A stretch of 64,000 nt of DNA from NCBI GenBank assembly GCA_003165075.1, contig PLSM01000182.1:62001-126000 (forward strand), given 5' to 3'. The stretch comes from Acidobacteriaceae bacterium (GTDB lineage: Bacteria > Acidobacteriota > Terriglobia > Terriglobales > Acidobacteriaceae). Positions 42,096 to 51,230 of the stretch are shown in pieces. The translations under genes and the position numbers were made by a program. How positions within the stretch are numbered: the first letter of the stretch is position 1; the number at the start of each line of letters is the position of its first letter. The notes under the pieces were generated by a model. That model was not told the origin of the DNA, made no database searches, and saw nothing but the letters and a program-made list of their open reading frames with translations.

Positions 42096-44168
42096 GTGAG
42101 ATATAGAACGCGAGCGTCGCTAGTGTGTGGTATTGCGATGGCGGCGATGTGCGCTGCAACTGCTGCAGGACAGGACTTACCGACACCAGGCCAATCCACG
42201 GCTACGGGCATGCATCTGACGGATGCGATGGGCGAGAGCGCGCCTCCCGCTGAGGCCTTTAGGGTCTTTCCTCCACAAGCCGCGGAAGGTCCACAGATTA
42301 CACCTTATCTGCTCTACCAAACCACACTCGCATGGAATCAGGATGAGCTTCGTCGAAATCGCTGGTCGCGGGTAAGGAGCGAGCCAGACCTACTACGGTT
42401 GCGCGCGGAGTTGAGAAAGTCAGTGCTAGAGATGATTGGAGGGCTTCCGACAGAGAAGACTAACCTGCGCGCGGTCATTACCGGCACAATTCCAGCCACT
42501 GGATTCCGTATCGAGAAGCTTATTTATCAGAGCCTTCCTGGTTTCTATGTGACGGCACTCGTGTACGTGCCTCAGACTGGTGACAAAACATATCCGGCCA
42601 TCTTGGTTCCCGCCGGTCATTCGCCAGACGGAAAAGCTCACTACCAGGACCTTTGCCAGAGACTGGCCTTGCGTGGTTATCTGGTCATCAGTTGGGACCC
42701 TGTTGGGCAAGGCGAACGAAGCCAGTTCTGGGATGTGAAGGCCAAGAGAAGCCGATACAACCTTGTCTGCGGCGAGCACGCTGTGTTGGGAAATCTTGCC
42801 TATCTTGCGGGAGCGAATTTGGCCCGATGGGAAATCTGGGATGGAATGCGAGCTGTAGACTACCTGCTTACCCGCCCAGATGTCGACAGTAAGAGGATCA
42901 ACATTACTGGAACGAGCGGTGGTGGGTTTCAGGCAGCGTTGCTGGGCGCATTGGATGAACGTATCAAAGTCATAATTCCGTCTTGTTACATCACGGCACT
43001 TCCTATGCGCGTCGAAAATCGTATCTTCGCCGATCCCGACAGTGATCCTGAACAGGATCTGTTCGGGTTCATTTCGAAGGAAGTCGATAATGCGGGTATC
43101 TTATTGCTGATGTATCCGCGCCCGGTCATGGTAGCAACAGCCAGTCTCGACTTCTTCCCCGTGGCGGGCGCTTACAAGTCGTACTCTGAAGTCAGTACAT
43201 TTTATAAGCGCTTTGAACACGCCGACCGAATCGAAATCATCGAGAGCTATAACCGGCATGCATATTCTCTCAAGAATGAGGAAGCGGCGTTGAGCTTTCT
43301 CGATCGCTTTAACAGGATGCCGGTACAACATGGTCTTCCCCCAGTCACTGCATTTGGCGATGCCGATCTCCGTGTGACAAAAAGCGGACAGGTCTTAGTT
43401 GACTATCCTGAGAGTTATACGCTTCTCCATTTCATCACTGCGCAATCCGCCGTGGCTTCGTATCATGGCCAAGAGACGCTCGCTGAATTCTACCGGAGCG
43501 AAAGGGATCCAGGTATCGCTTCCTGGACGGTCAGCCGCTATGCGGGTTCTTCTGCGCCCGGGGAATTGCAATGGGAAGCTGTTGGGAGCAGCAAGGCCGG
43601 AGGGGTACATATTGACCGCTACATACTTCATCACAGCACCTATCTGGAGATGCCCCTTCTCCACTTTCACGACGACAGTAATCACCCACTGGGAGCTATT
43701 CTCTGGTTCAGTCTTGACGGGAAGGTCTCTGAAGAGAATTGGCGCGATGTATATAGGATGATTAGTGACGGGTATGAGGTATTCTCATTTGACTTCCGCG
43801 GTCTAGGCGAGACACGCATGAACTATCGTGTCGACTCCTCGGACACCCTAAACCCTGCGCGCAATGACTTTGACCAAGCGTACGTGAATCCATTAGGAAG
43901 CGTATTGGCTGACTACGTCTATAATTCGTTGCTTATCGGGAGACCGTACTTTCTTGAGATGATGGACGACATAGAGATCGCCGAGCTCTTCGTTCGTAAC
44001 TTGGATTCCAACCATCCAAGGCAAAAGCTGACACTGGACGGAATTGGTGAAGCCTACACCTTGGCAACTCGGTTCCAGGAGATCGATCCGAAAGTGGCAG
44101 TGCTGGTTCCAGACTCCAAATCCACATTGAACTGGTCCACGCTGGTAGCTCAGGGGCAAGAGCAATGA
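42096..44168 (+). CDS. Secreted two-domain alpha/beta-hydrolase (acetyl-xylan-esterase-like)
   Basis: 690 aa. The start is GTG at 42096, with TGAGG 6 bases before; ATG at 42141 is an alternative inside the signal peptide. Signal core VCGIAMAAMCAATAAG. First hydrolase domain (about 100-410): oxyanion region AILVPAGHSPDGK, GQGERSQ, nucleophile elbow GTSGGG with S274, the acid in TASLDFF and a His in YNRHAYSL, resembling acetyl xylan esterase AXE1. A second hydrolase-like domain (about 430-690) has the strand VFSFDFRGLGETR, but where GxSxG is expected it reads LDGIGEAYT, so it is probably non-catalytic. Likely removes ester groups from plant polysaccharide. Confidence 0.72.
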   Translation: MRYRTRASLVCGIAMAAMCAATAAGQDLPTPGQSTATGMHLTDAMGESAPPAEAFRVFPPQAAEGPQITPYLLYQTTLAWNQDELRRNRWSRVRSEPDLLRLRAELRKSVLEMIGGLPTEKTNLRAVITGTIPATGFRIEKLIYQSLPGFYVTALVYVPQTGDKTYPAILVPAGHSPDGKAHYQDLCQRLALRGYLVISWDPVGQGERSQFWDVKAKRSRYNLVCGEHAVLGNLAYLAGANLARWEIWDGMRAVDYLLTRPDVDSKRINITGTSGGGFQAALLGALDERIKVIIPSCYITALPMRVENRIFADPDSDPEQDLFGFISKEVDNAGILLLMYPRPVMVATASLDFFPVAGAYKSYSEVSTFYKRFEHADRIEIIESYNRHAYSLKNEEAALSFLDRFNRMPVQHGLPPVTAFGDADLRVTKSGQVLVDYPESYTLLHFITAQSAVASYHGQETLAEFYRSERDPGIASWTVSRYAGSSAPGELQWEAVGSSKAGGVHIDRYILHHSTYLEMPLLHFHDDSNHPLGAILWFSLDGKVSEENWRDVYRMISDGYEVFSFDFRGLGETRMNYRVDSSDTLNPARNDFDQAYVNPLGSVLADYVYNSLLIGRPYFLEMMDDIEIAELFVRNLDSNHPRQKLTLDGIGEAYTLATRFQEIDPKVAVLVPDSKSTLNWSTLVAQGQEQ

Positions 44169-44349
44169 CCCATTGCGTTCTTGATGCCATCCGGAGCAGC
44201 CCTTAAGGCAAAATCAAGATAGACGCACATTGAATGCATACTCTGGAAAATAGATTGCCGCACTTAAGGAACTAATCCTATCGCTGGGAATTTCCTGCTC
44301 ATGCCCCGGTTGTTCTTCTGGGCAATTAGGGACGGAACCGTGCTCCCAC

Positions 44350-46767
44350 TCAGATTCTCTTCTTCACTACACTGAGCGCTGCCAGAATTACGGCATTGCT
44401 CTCGATTACCGGTCCCATTTCGTTGTTGAAGTCGTCGGAGCCGCCCCGAGATCCTGTTGAGCCTTTCAATCGAATCTCTTGAACGACCTTGCCTAATCGA
44501 GGATTGATCCACTCATAAGCAAATAACGTAACGTGATTTTTCGCACGGTCTCCGACTGCGATTGCGTCTGCGTTGTAGCAATAGTCACGCGCAGAAACAC
44601 GCTCGTCCCAGTTCCACTCGAGTATATTTACGCCGTAGCGGATTGGAATGATGCTCACAAAGCCGTCTTCATAGATAACTTCGTACCATCCTAGAAGGTC
44701 CGAAGTGTCCTTTTGATCCCAGATTAATCTAAAGCTCTCTCTGTTCTTCGCGCGCTTGGCAGCCGCGTGTAGAAAAACCAGACTGGTCGGCGATTCACCC
44801 ACTGGAATGCCGGTCACGGCATTGGGCAATCCTGTGGCTTCGTTGCCTGCCGTCCCAACGACAATCGCACGCATGCCGTTTGCGCGTCTAAGACCAAAGG
44901 GGACTCTGTCGACGTAAATCGTCTGGGCTGCCATATCTTCGAGGCTTACACCTAGCATCGGAATGGTATCCACCATGTTGAATTTGAGCGAAATGTCCAC
45001 CGGAACGATCGAACTCTCTGTCTGACTGGGAGCAGTTACTCCGCTAAGACGCCGGCGAATGGAAGACAGCATGGACTGGACTCGCGCCGATAAGTCTTTG
45101 GCTCCCAGAACCTGGCCTGCCCACAGAATGCTGCTGCATCCAAGAAAATCGGACATGAGGTCTTTACCAAAGCCAACCTCGTTTGTGCCAAACCACGCCG
45201 ACGGAGCTCCGCCAAGAAGGGTGAGACGTTTCTTGCGTGTTTCATAATGCTCTATTTCTGGGTTGAGGTTACCGAAGACCTGCTGAAAGCCCATCTTGTC
45301 AAGGATTGCTTCGTTATGCTCGGCCGAACCCTGTTGACCTGGCTCGTCGTTCCAAAACCAGTTATAGATCAGACAGTCTTTGGGAATCAGCCTCTCTACC
45401 TGGTCAGGAGTCAGGCCACCCGGAGAGTAGTAGGTCCAGCCGTCCGGTGCACTTTTCTTCTGCAATCCGCTGCCTCGTACTGACTGCAGCAGCATGTCGC
45501 CCCAAAGCTGAGTCTTGATGCCCTTCGATGCAAGATGATGATGGATCTTGTTGACGTCCTCACCGTATAACTCGCCAATATCTCTGTCGCGGCACTGGGG
45601 AGATACATCAACAGGAAGAAACAGCTCGTCGTGGCCGATGTGAATACTCCTGGGCTTCAAGACGTCGATGAACTCGTCATACACTTCAAAAACAAGGGAA
45701 TAGGATTTCGGATTGGCTGGGCAGTAGATATCAGGCCACATATCCTGCGGTGTCGCGGCCAGATCTCTGTGTTCAGTCAGCAAGTAGTAACTGTGCGTAA
45801 AGGAAGGGAGCACCGGAATAAGCTCGATGTGATGTCTGCGTACCCAGTTGGCCAGATCGGCTACTTCCTCTTTCTCCAGAATGTCGCCATCTGCCACATC
45901 CTGATGTGAGGAATTCTGCTCCATGTCATGAAATGGCCGCCGGGGATAGTTGCGACAGCTGTAGTTCACGTCTCTTACAAATTGGACCCAACCGTAGTTC
46001 AGCTCAGGATGGTCGTCAAGTCTCATAGATGCGTTCATTTCCATAATGAGCGTGTTGTACTTATACAAAGCCATAAAGTCGCGCACGAAACGCTTGAAGA
46101 ACGGGATGTTATCGCGCCCGGGAAGAAATAGGTAGATTCCTCGAAATGGCTTGTCCGGCCAATCTCGAAGCTGCGCGCCGCGAAATCGAAGTTGACCGTT
46201 TTCATTCACGAGCAATTGGCGGAGAGACTGGAACCCATAGAATGCACCTCGATCGCTGTCGCCGCACACTATAGCGATGTTGCTGTTGGTGTGAAGAACA
46301 TAGCTTTCCTGGCCATGCTGTTTCACGCTCGCCATCAGCTCCTTGTCAGCGCAATATTGCCTGACCAATGGATTTTCAATCGATCCCATCAGAATTACGC
46401 GCCTGTTAGCACTCAAGCCGGTCGTGTGCTCGATCTTCAGATGCAGGCCAAATCGATCGCTTAATTCGTGGACCATTAAGCCTGCTAAGAATAGATCTTC
46501 ACTCGAAGCTTTAGACGGAACGACAACCACCACTTCATTGTCGAGAATGAAGCCGCCGCCAGAACTCGACACCTCTTGTGGCTCAGGAAAGATGGAAGAT
46601 GGGGGCGTCGTGGTTGTTGCGCTGCGCAAAGGATTGCCTTGGCCGGACACCATGTAAGATGCCGCTACGGGTTCAACATGAAGGATCGCGTCGCGGGCGG
46701 CGGCCGTGCGGCCCACTGCGGCTCCCACTACTCCATGCAGGAATTCCCGGCGTGTTAGATCTTTCAT
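44350..46767 (-). CDS. Tat-signal GH20-like beta-N-acetylhexosaminidase
   Basis: 805 aa from the ATG at 46767, which has GGAGG 8 bases upstream; a GTG at 46776 inside that site is rejected. Tat signal TRREFLHGVVGAAVG. A GH20b-type N-terminal domain (about 60-200, FYGFQSLRQLL at its end) precedes a TIM barrel with FRGIYLFLPGRD and HIGHDELF, in which D380-E381 are the expected GH20 substrate-assisted pair (canonical HxGxDE). The C-terminal 300 residues form an extra beta-rich domain. GH20 enzymes cleave terminal GlcNAc/GalNAc, which fits the galactosamine genes nearby. Separated by 181 bp from the convergent esterase gene. Confidence 0.78.
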   Translation of the reverse strand: MKDLTRREFLHGVVGAAVGRTAAARDAILHVEPVAASYMVSGQGNPLRSATTTTPPSSIFPEPQEVSSSGGGFILDNEVVVVVPSKASSEDLFLAGLMVHELSDRFGLHLKIEHTTGLSANRRVILMGSIENPLVRQYCADKELMASVKQHGQESYVLHTNSNIAIVCGDSDRGAFYGFQSLRQLLVNENGQLRFRGAQLRDWPDKPFRGIYLFLPGRDNIPFFKRFVRDFMALYKYNTLIMEMNASMRLDDHPELNYGWVQFVRDVNYSCRNYPRRPFHDMEQNSSHQDVADGDILEKEEVADLANWVRRHHIELIPVLPSFTHSYYLLTEHRDLAATPQDMWPDIYCPANPKSYSLVFEVYDEFIDVLKPRSIHIGHDELFLPVDVSPQCRDRDIGELYGEDVNKIHHHLASKGIKTQLWGDMLLQSVRGSGLQKKSAPDGWTYYSPGGLTPDQVERLIPKDCLIYNWFWNDEPGQQGSAEHNEAILDKMGFQQVFGNLNPEIEHYETRKKRLTLLGGAPSAWFGTNEVGFGKDLMSDFLGCSSILWAGQVLGAKDLSARVQSMLSSIRRRLSGVTAPSQTESSIVPVDISLKFNMVDTIPMLGVSLEDMAAQTIYVDRVPFGLRRANGMRAIVVGTAGNEATGLPNAVTGIPVGESPTSLVFLHAAAKRAKNRESFRLIWDQKDTSDLLGWYEVIYEDGFVSIIPIRYGVNILEWNWDERVSARDYCYNADAIAVGDRAKNHVTLFAYEWINPRLGKVVQEIRLKGSTGSRGGSDDFNNEMGPVIESNAVILAALSVVKKRI

Positions 46768-46999
46768 AAGGGACACCTCCTACAAGCGCTTTCGATAAGA
46801 TCAAAGACCCATGCCATGATGATTGAAAGTGCCTGTCCGCGCAAATGTCGGCAGGGCTCTCAAACATTCCGAGCGGGACATGGAACTCAGCTAGCAGCGT
46901 CGTTGGCTACCCATTCGTAGACACGGAAGATCCATCATCGCCATGATAGGACCTTCGCAGCCTATATGAATCACTTCCCTCTCGAATTCGGATAAGGCC

Positions 47000-49321
47000 T
47001 TAGCGAGGCACGGCGATAGGAACGCGGGATTGGTCGGCCTCGAGCGGGTTATCGGCACCTGCGGCAGGTCCGTGCCAGACTCCGCCGCCGTATGTGGTGA
47101 TGTAGATTTGCGTCGGGTCGTTGGGATCCAGGATGACGCGGTGGCCCCATTTGAAGTCGTAGCCTTTGATGCGTGCCCAATGGGCGCCGCGGTCGGTAGA
47201 GCGATAGGCTGCAGCGTCAAAGCCCGTGATGTAAAGCGTGTCGGGGTTTCGCGAATCGATAGTCAGGTCGTAGACATGCTGCGATTGCGTAAAGATGACT
47301 TGCCATGTTTGGCCACCGTCATCGGATGCGAAGACGCCGCCGTTCCAATCAGCGTCTTCCCCTTCCTGTCCCCATGCGGTGAGATAGAGTCGCTTCGGAT
47401 TGCGTGGGTCGACCTCAAGACCGGTGGGGCCGGTGACGCCTGCGGGGAGATCCATGCGCTGCCAGTGATCCGCCTTGTCCGTCGAACGGTAAAGTGCTCC
47501 GGCGCCGGATGCTGAGCGGTCTTTGCCTTCGCTGCGGCGAGAAACGACGAGATAGAGAGACCCATCCTGGGAGAGCGAGATGCGCCAGGCAAACGGTTGC
47601 TCGCCGGCAATGCCGTTGTTCTTCTCAGTCCAGGTGCGACCGCTGTCGGTGGACTTGTAGACACCGCGACCAAAGGCGCAGGCGTAGAGCGTGCGATTGC
47701 TCTGGGGGCTGGAGGGATCGAGGAGGATGTGGGTGATGGAATCGGATGGAAGGCCCGAGCCGCTCGGTTGCCAATGGTTACCGCCATCTGTTGAGACGGC
47801 GACGCCGCCGGTAAAATGCTGCGTACTGCGACCTCTCCACATCTTGGGGCGCGGGAGATCGTGGGTGCCACTAAACGCTCCCCACAGAAGGCCGCGCCGG
47901 GCAGGATCGAAGGCCAACCAATAAGTGGTGTTACGCCAATCTTCGGGGATGCCATCGGTGCTGCTTCGCCAGGATTGTCCGCCATCCATGCTTTGGAACA
48001 GGCCCATATCGGTATTGTCCATATAGATGTGTCGCAAATCGAAGGGGTCGAACTGCACGCCGTAGTTGGTGGTTACATCGAGGCCGCGAGAGGTCCAACT
48101 GTCGTCGCGGACTCGCTTGGAATTCATCTCCTGCCAGGTTGCGCCACCGTCGAGGGTGCGGTAGGTACGAAACAGGTCGCTCGCGTACGCCACGCCGGGA
48201 TTGGTGGGCGCGGCACCCAGACTATACGGAGTGTCGAACCAAATGTTGTCGTTGCCCTGCGAGGCGCGCTCTTCTATCCAGGTTCCGCTCAAGTTGTCAG
48301 CGGCGTGGTTCGATTCTTTGAAGACGATCTTCCACGTTTGGCCGGCGTCAATTGTCTTGGCGATGCCGTTGAACAAGTTCTCCTTGCCCTCGCCGAGTTG
48401 AAGGCCGCGGAAGCCGACATACGCCACCTTCGGGTGACCCTCGCTGGTGGCGATGGCCTCAAACTTGCCTGCCGTCTGTTGGAGCGTAGGTGTGATTGCT
48501 TTGAAGTGCCGGCCGGAATCCTGGGAGAGGTAGACCTTTCCGTCCTTACTGGTTGCATAGATCCAGATCGCATCGCCGGACCGCCCCGCGCTGGCTGCTC
48601 TGAAGGCGGTTGGGATACTGCCTGCCTCGGTGATGTTTCCATCGGGAGCGATGCGATAGGTAATAGAGCCGGATAGGGCTACGAGGCCGGCGCCCCGCGC
48701 AGCGAGGAGAAGGACACGCTGACGCAAACTAGCCATGCGACTCCACGAGATGCCGCTGTCCGCAGAAGAGACGATCACAGCGGGCTGACCTTTCTGTTGA
48801 AAAGCAAGAAAAAGATGCTCCTGGCCCATGTGGCTATCTTGCTGGGGAGCGATGGCAATGGCGGAGATATCTCCGCCGGGGTAGGCTGGATCGCTTGAGG
48901 TCAGGCTGTAGTCCGAGTGGTCGCCGAGTTGATGCTCGATGGTGTAGCGGCCGGAGCTGGGGAAGATCATCTTCCAAGTTCGCCCTGAGTCGCTGCTGCG
49001 CCACAGAGCCCCATTTCCGGCATAGATCACCTGCGGCTGGACAGGATCAAAGGCGAGGACATCGATGCCGCCGCGGAGATTGAACATGTGCCATGACAGG
49101 CCGTTGTCGCTGGTCACATAGCCGCCGGTCATATCGCAGTGCTCAACGACAAGCCGGGAATCGTGGGGGCTGATGGTTGGGCCAATCGTGGTGCCACCCC
49201 CACCGGGCCCGATCACCTTCCAGCCGTTCGCGGCCGGTTTTTGCGCGGTGCCGATAAGTGTGGAGAAGACGAGTAGGATCGCGAACCCTAACCTATGCCT
49301 GACACCATTATTCGACGACAT
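47000..49321 (-). CDS. Secreted BNR/Asp-box (GH74-like) protein, copy 1
   Basis: 773 aa from the ATG at 49321 (GAGGGG 5 bases upstream). Signal core GFAILLVFSTLIGTAQ. The mature protein starts GWKVIGPGGGG and consists of two seven-bladed propellers by length, with about eleven Asp-box turns (SSDSGRTW, SADSGISW, SQDSGRHF, TLDGGATW, SMDGGQSW, STDGGNHW, STDSGRTW, SDDGGQTW, STDRGAHW and others). This layout is that of GH74 xyloglucanases and sialidase-like repeat proteins. It closely matches the protein at 51231-53609 throughout. Minus-strand cluster with the Tat glycosidase-like gene 77 bp upstream of it. Confidence 0.78.
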   Translation of the reverse strand: MSSNNGVRHRLGFAILLVFSTLIGTAQKPAANGWKVIGPGGGGTTIGPTISPHDSRLVVEHCDMTGGYVTSDNGLSWHMFNLRGGIDVLAFDPVQPQVIYAGNGALWRSSDSGRTWKMIFPSSGRYTIEHQLGDHSDYSLTSSDPAYPGGDISAIAIAPQQDSHMGQEHLFLAFQQKGQPAVIVSSADSGISWSRMASLRQRVLLLAARGAGLVALSGSITYRIAPDGNITEAGSIPTAFRAASAGRSGDAIWIYATSKDGKVYLSQDSGRHFKAITPTLQQTAGKFEAIATSEGHPKVAYVGFRGLQLGEGKENLFNGIAKTIDAGQTWKIVFKESNHAADNLSGTWIEERASQGNDNIWFDTPYSLGAAPTNPGVAYASDLFRTYRTLDGGATWQEMNSKRVRDDSWTSRGLDVTTNYGVQFDPFDLRHIYMDNTDMGLFQSMDGGQSWRSSTDGIPEDWRNTTYWLAFDPARRGLLWGAFSGTHDLPRPKMWRGRSTQHFTGGVAVSTDGGNHWQPSGSGLPSDSITHILLDPSSPQSNRTLYACAFGRGVYKSTDSGRTWTEKNNGIAGEQPFAWRISLSQDGSLYLVVSRRSEGKDRSASGAGALYRSTDKADHWQRMDLPAGVTGPTGLEVDPRNPKRLYLTAWGQEGEDADWNGGVFASDDGGQTWQVIFTQSQHVYDLTIDSRNPDTLYITGFDAAAYRSTDRGAHWARIKGYDFKWGHRVILDPNDPTQIYITTYGGGVWHGPAAGADNPLEADQSRVPIAVPR

Positions 49322-49398
49322 TTTCACCCCTCTTGCTTTCATGACCTCGGATAGAATTTCGGCCCATGCGCCCAGATGTTGGCTCAATCGCTCCTCGT

Positions 49399-51132
49399 CT
49401 ATGGGCGTTTCGAAACAAGATCTCCGAATGGCGCCAGGAGCTTGTACTTACTCGACCACGTTGTGTACATGATCCCGGTAGCGTTTGGCGTGCTATCCAT
49501 GGACTCCAGCCATCCTTCGGGATCCCTGAGGTCCTCGCCATCGTAATAGGAACCCGCAATCGTCCGGAAGCCACGCGATGAGAAGAAGTCCAGACTCTCT
49601 CGCCGCTTATCGAAATACCAGAGAACGATACCCATATCCTTGGGAAGGTACTGCCAGGTGTTCTCCAGCGACCCATCCACAAGGTAGTACTGCCGGACCG
49701 AGTTGTGGTTGGGGTCGAACATGTCAGACCAAACAAAAACCTCGGCTTTGGGGTTCACTGCGCGCACCTGCTGATAGAGCCACTGCGTCATTTGGCCCAG
49801 AATCGCCGATGCTGCCATCTTCCTGTTTTGGCATGCCTCGCAGCGGTTAAACAGGCGAACTTCATCAACGTTCAGGAAGTAACGCTTCGGGGACAGGTAC
49901 TTCTCGATCATGGGAAACTGTTCCTTCCATATCTCGTACGTCTGTGGCTCCGACGGGCAAGCGGAAACCTGATCGTTATAGATAGTAGTGCCGTGATAGT
50001 AGCTCACGCGCAATCGTGAGCCATTTTTGATACGGCCTCCTGGAAGCAAGTGAATGGAGGGCATTTCGTGGGTCCATTGGAAGTCGAGATTCGGATCGGT
50101 CACCGCCGCGAAATCGCGGCCTTCCTCGTGAACAGTACCTGTGGCCTCGTCGCGCACGGTGAGCGGGGTGCCTTTGCGGCGGACCACGTTCATAAGTCCT
50201 ACTTCTTCGATCTCCACGTCGTCAACCCAGACCTTACCCTTTACACCTTCGAAAACACCGAAGCTCAGGTCTATGCGGTCCGCATACCAACTATTGAATG
50301 CGGTGGTCACCTGTCTCCAGCCGGAGGTGGGAGCCGGAGCAGGCGGCTCGAATGGGCTCAGGTCGCGCCCATCGAGCGTGAACGACTTGATGCTGAACAG
50401 CGAAGCCGGCTCAGCGTCTTCCGTTTTTACCCATGCACTGACCCGATAACACCGGTTGGGCGTGACACGAACCTGTTGCACCACTCGCGCGATGCCTGCC
50501 TTGGTGTCGCCGTAGTTCTCGATCCGCAGGGACGCTTTGCCGGAATGAGAGACATTCGTATCGGCGAAGGTCTTCTTCCCCGGCTCATCCTGTTTGTCGA
50601 ATGCGGTAAATCGGTCGCCCAGGAATTGTTCAAAGCCGCTGTTCTCGAGCTTTGCGGGCGAGTCCGCAATGAAGCGGGCTTCTCCATCCTTTACGACAAA
50701 CAGAGCATCCTTGACCAGCATGCCCTCCGCGAGATTCTTGTTGTGATCGAGGATGGCTCCGCCATAGCCGGTGTTGAATCCAGCAGGAATTATCTCGAGA
50801 TGAAACTGATCGGCGATCGTTTTGACTTTGCGCAAGCGCTCCAGATACTCCGGCGAGCCGAGGCTAATGCGGTCCATCCCCGACAAGACAATGGCTGTGA
50901 GGCCATGTTCCGATGCCGTTCGGGCAATTTCACGCACTTCGTCCACGTGCTTGTCGGTATTGAAGGAGCGGCTGACATAAACCCACCGGTCAGGGTAGAT
51001 CTTCGTCTTGCTCATTCCTTCCAGGCCTATGCGCGCATAAGCGCGTCCGCTGATTCCTGTTGCGAGCATCGTACCCGCTGCCAGTTTCACAAATGTTCGG
51101 CGGTCAGTTCCGGAGTTTGAGTCGCAAGTCAT
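49399..51132 (-). CDS. Tat-signal glycosidase-like TIM-barrel protein with inserted carbohydrate-binding domain
   Basis: 577 aa. Tat signal TDRRTFVKLAAGT (9-21). A barrel-like first part (IYPDRWVYVSRSF, HGLTAIVLSGMDRI, LEIIPAGFNTGYG) is interrupted at about 165-310 by a beta-sandwich resembling a family 4/9 carbohydrate-binding module (ENSGFEQFLGDRF, YRVSAWVKTEDAEP, GKVWVDDVEIEEV). The barrel then resumes with RYFLNVDEVRLFN near 425, a possible catalytic DE pair like GH20 relatives, and AEVFVWSDMFDPNHN. I cannot name the family with certainty. It lies between the two GH74-like copies on the same strand, so the three probably attack one polymer. Confidence 0.6.
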   Translation of the reverse strand: MTCDSNSGTDRRTFVKLAAGTMLATGISGRAYARIGLEGMSKTKIYPDRWVYVSRSFNTDKHVDEVREIARTASEHGLTAIVLSGMDRISLGSPEYLERLRKVKTIADQFHLEIIPAGFNTGYGGAILDHNKNLAEGMLVKDALFVVKDGEARFIADSPAKLENSGFEQFLGDRFTAFDKQDEPGKKTFADTNVSHSGKASLRIENYGDTKAGIARVVQQVRVTPNRCYRVSAWVKTEDAEPASLFSIKSFTLDGRDLSPFEPPAPAPTSGWRQVTTAFNSWYADRIDLSFGVFEGVKGKVWVDDVEIEEVGLMNVVRRKGTPLTVRDEATGTVHEEGRDFAAVTDPNLDFQWTHEMPSIHLLPGGRIKNGSRLRVSYYHGTTIYNDQVSACPSEPQTYEIWKEQFPMIEKYLSPKRYFLNVDEVRLFNRCEACQNRKMAASAILGQMTQWLYQQVRAVNPKAEVFVWSDMFDPNHNSVRQYYLVDGSLENTWQYLPKDMGIVLWYFDKRRESLDFFSSRGFRTIAGSYYDGEDLRDPEGWLESMDSTPNATGIMYTTWSSKYKLLAPFGDLVSKRP

Positions 51133-51230
51133 AATTCACCCATTTCCATTTCTCAAACAGCTCTTGCGCAAAGTGTCTGCTGCAATGACGGCAATATCAT
51201 CAATTTCAGTTCCCTGGCCACAACGATGTA

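Noticed and set aside
50050-51120. A 356-codon plus-strand open frame
   Set aside because: Lies opposite the Tat-signal glycosidase-like gene, with no ribosome site or recognisable motif.
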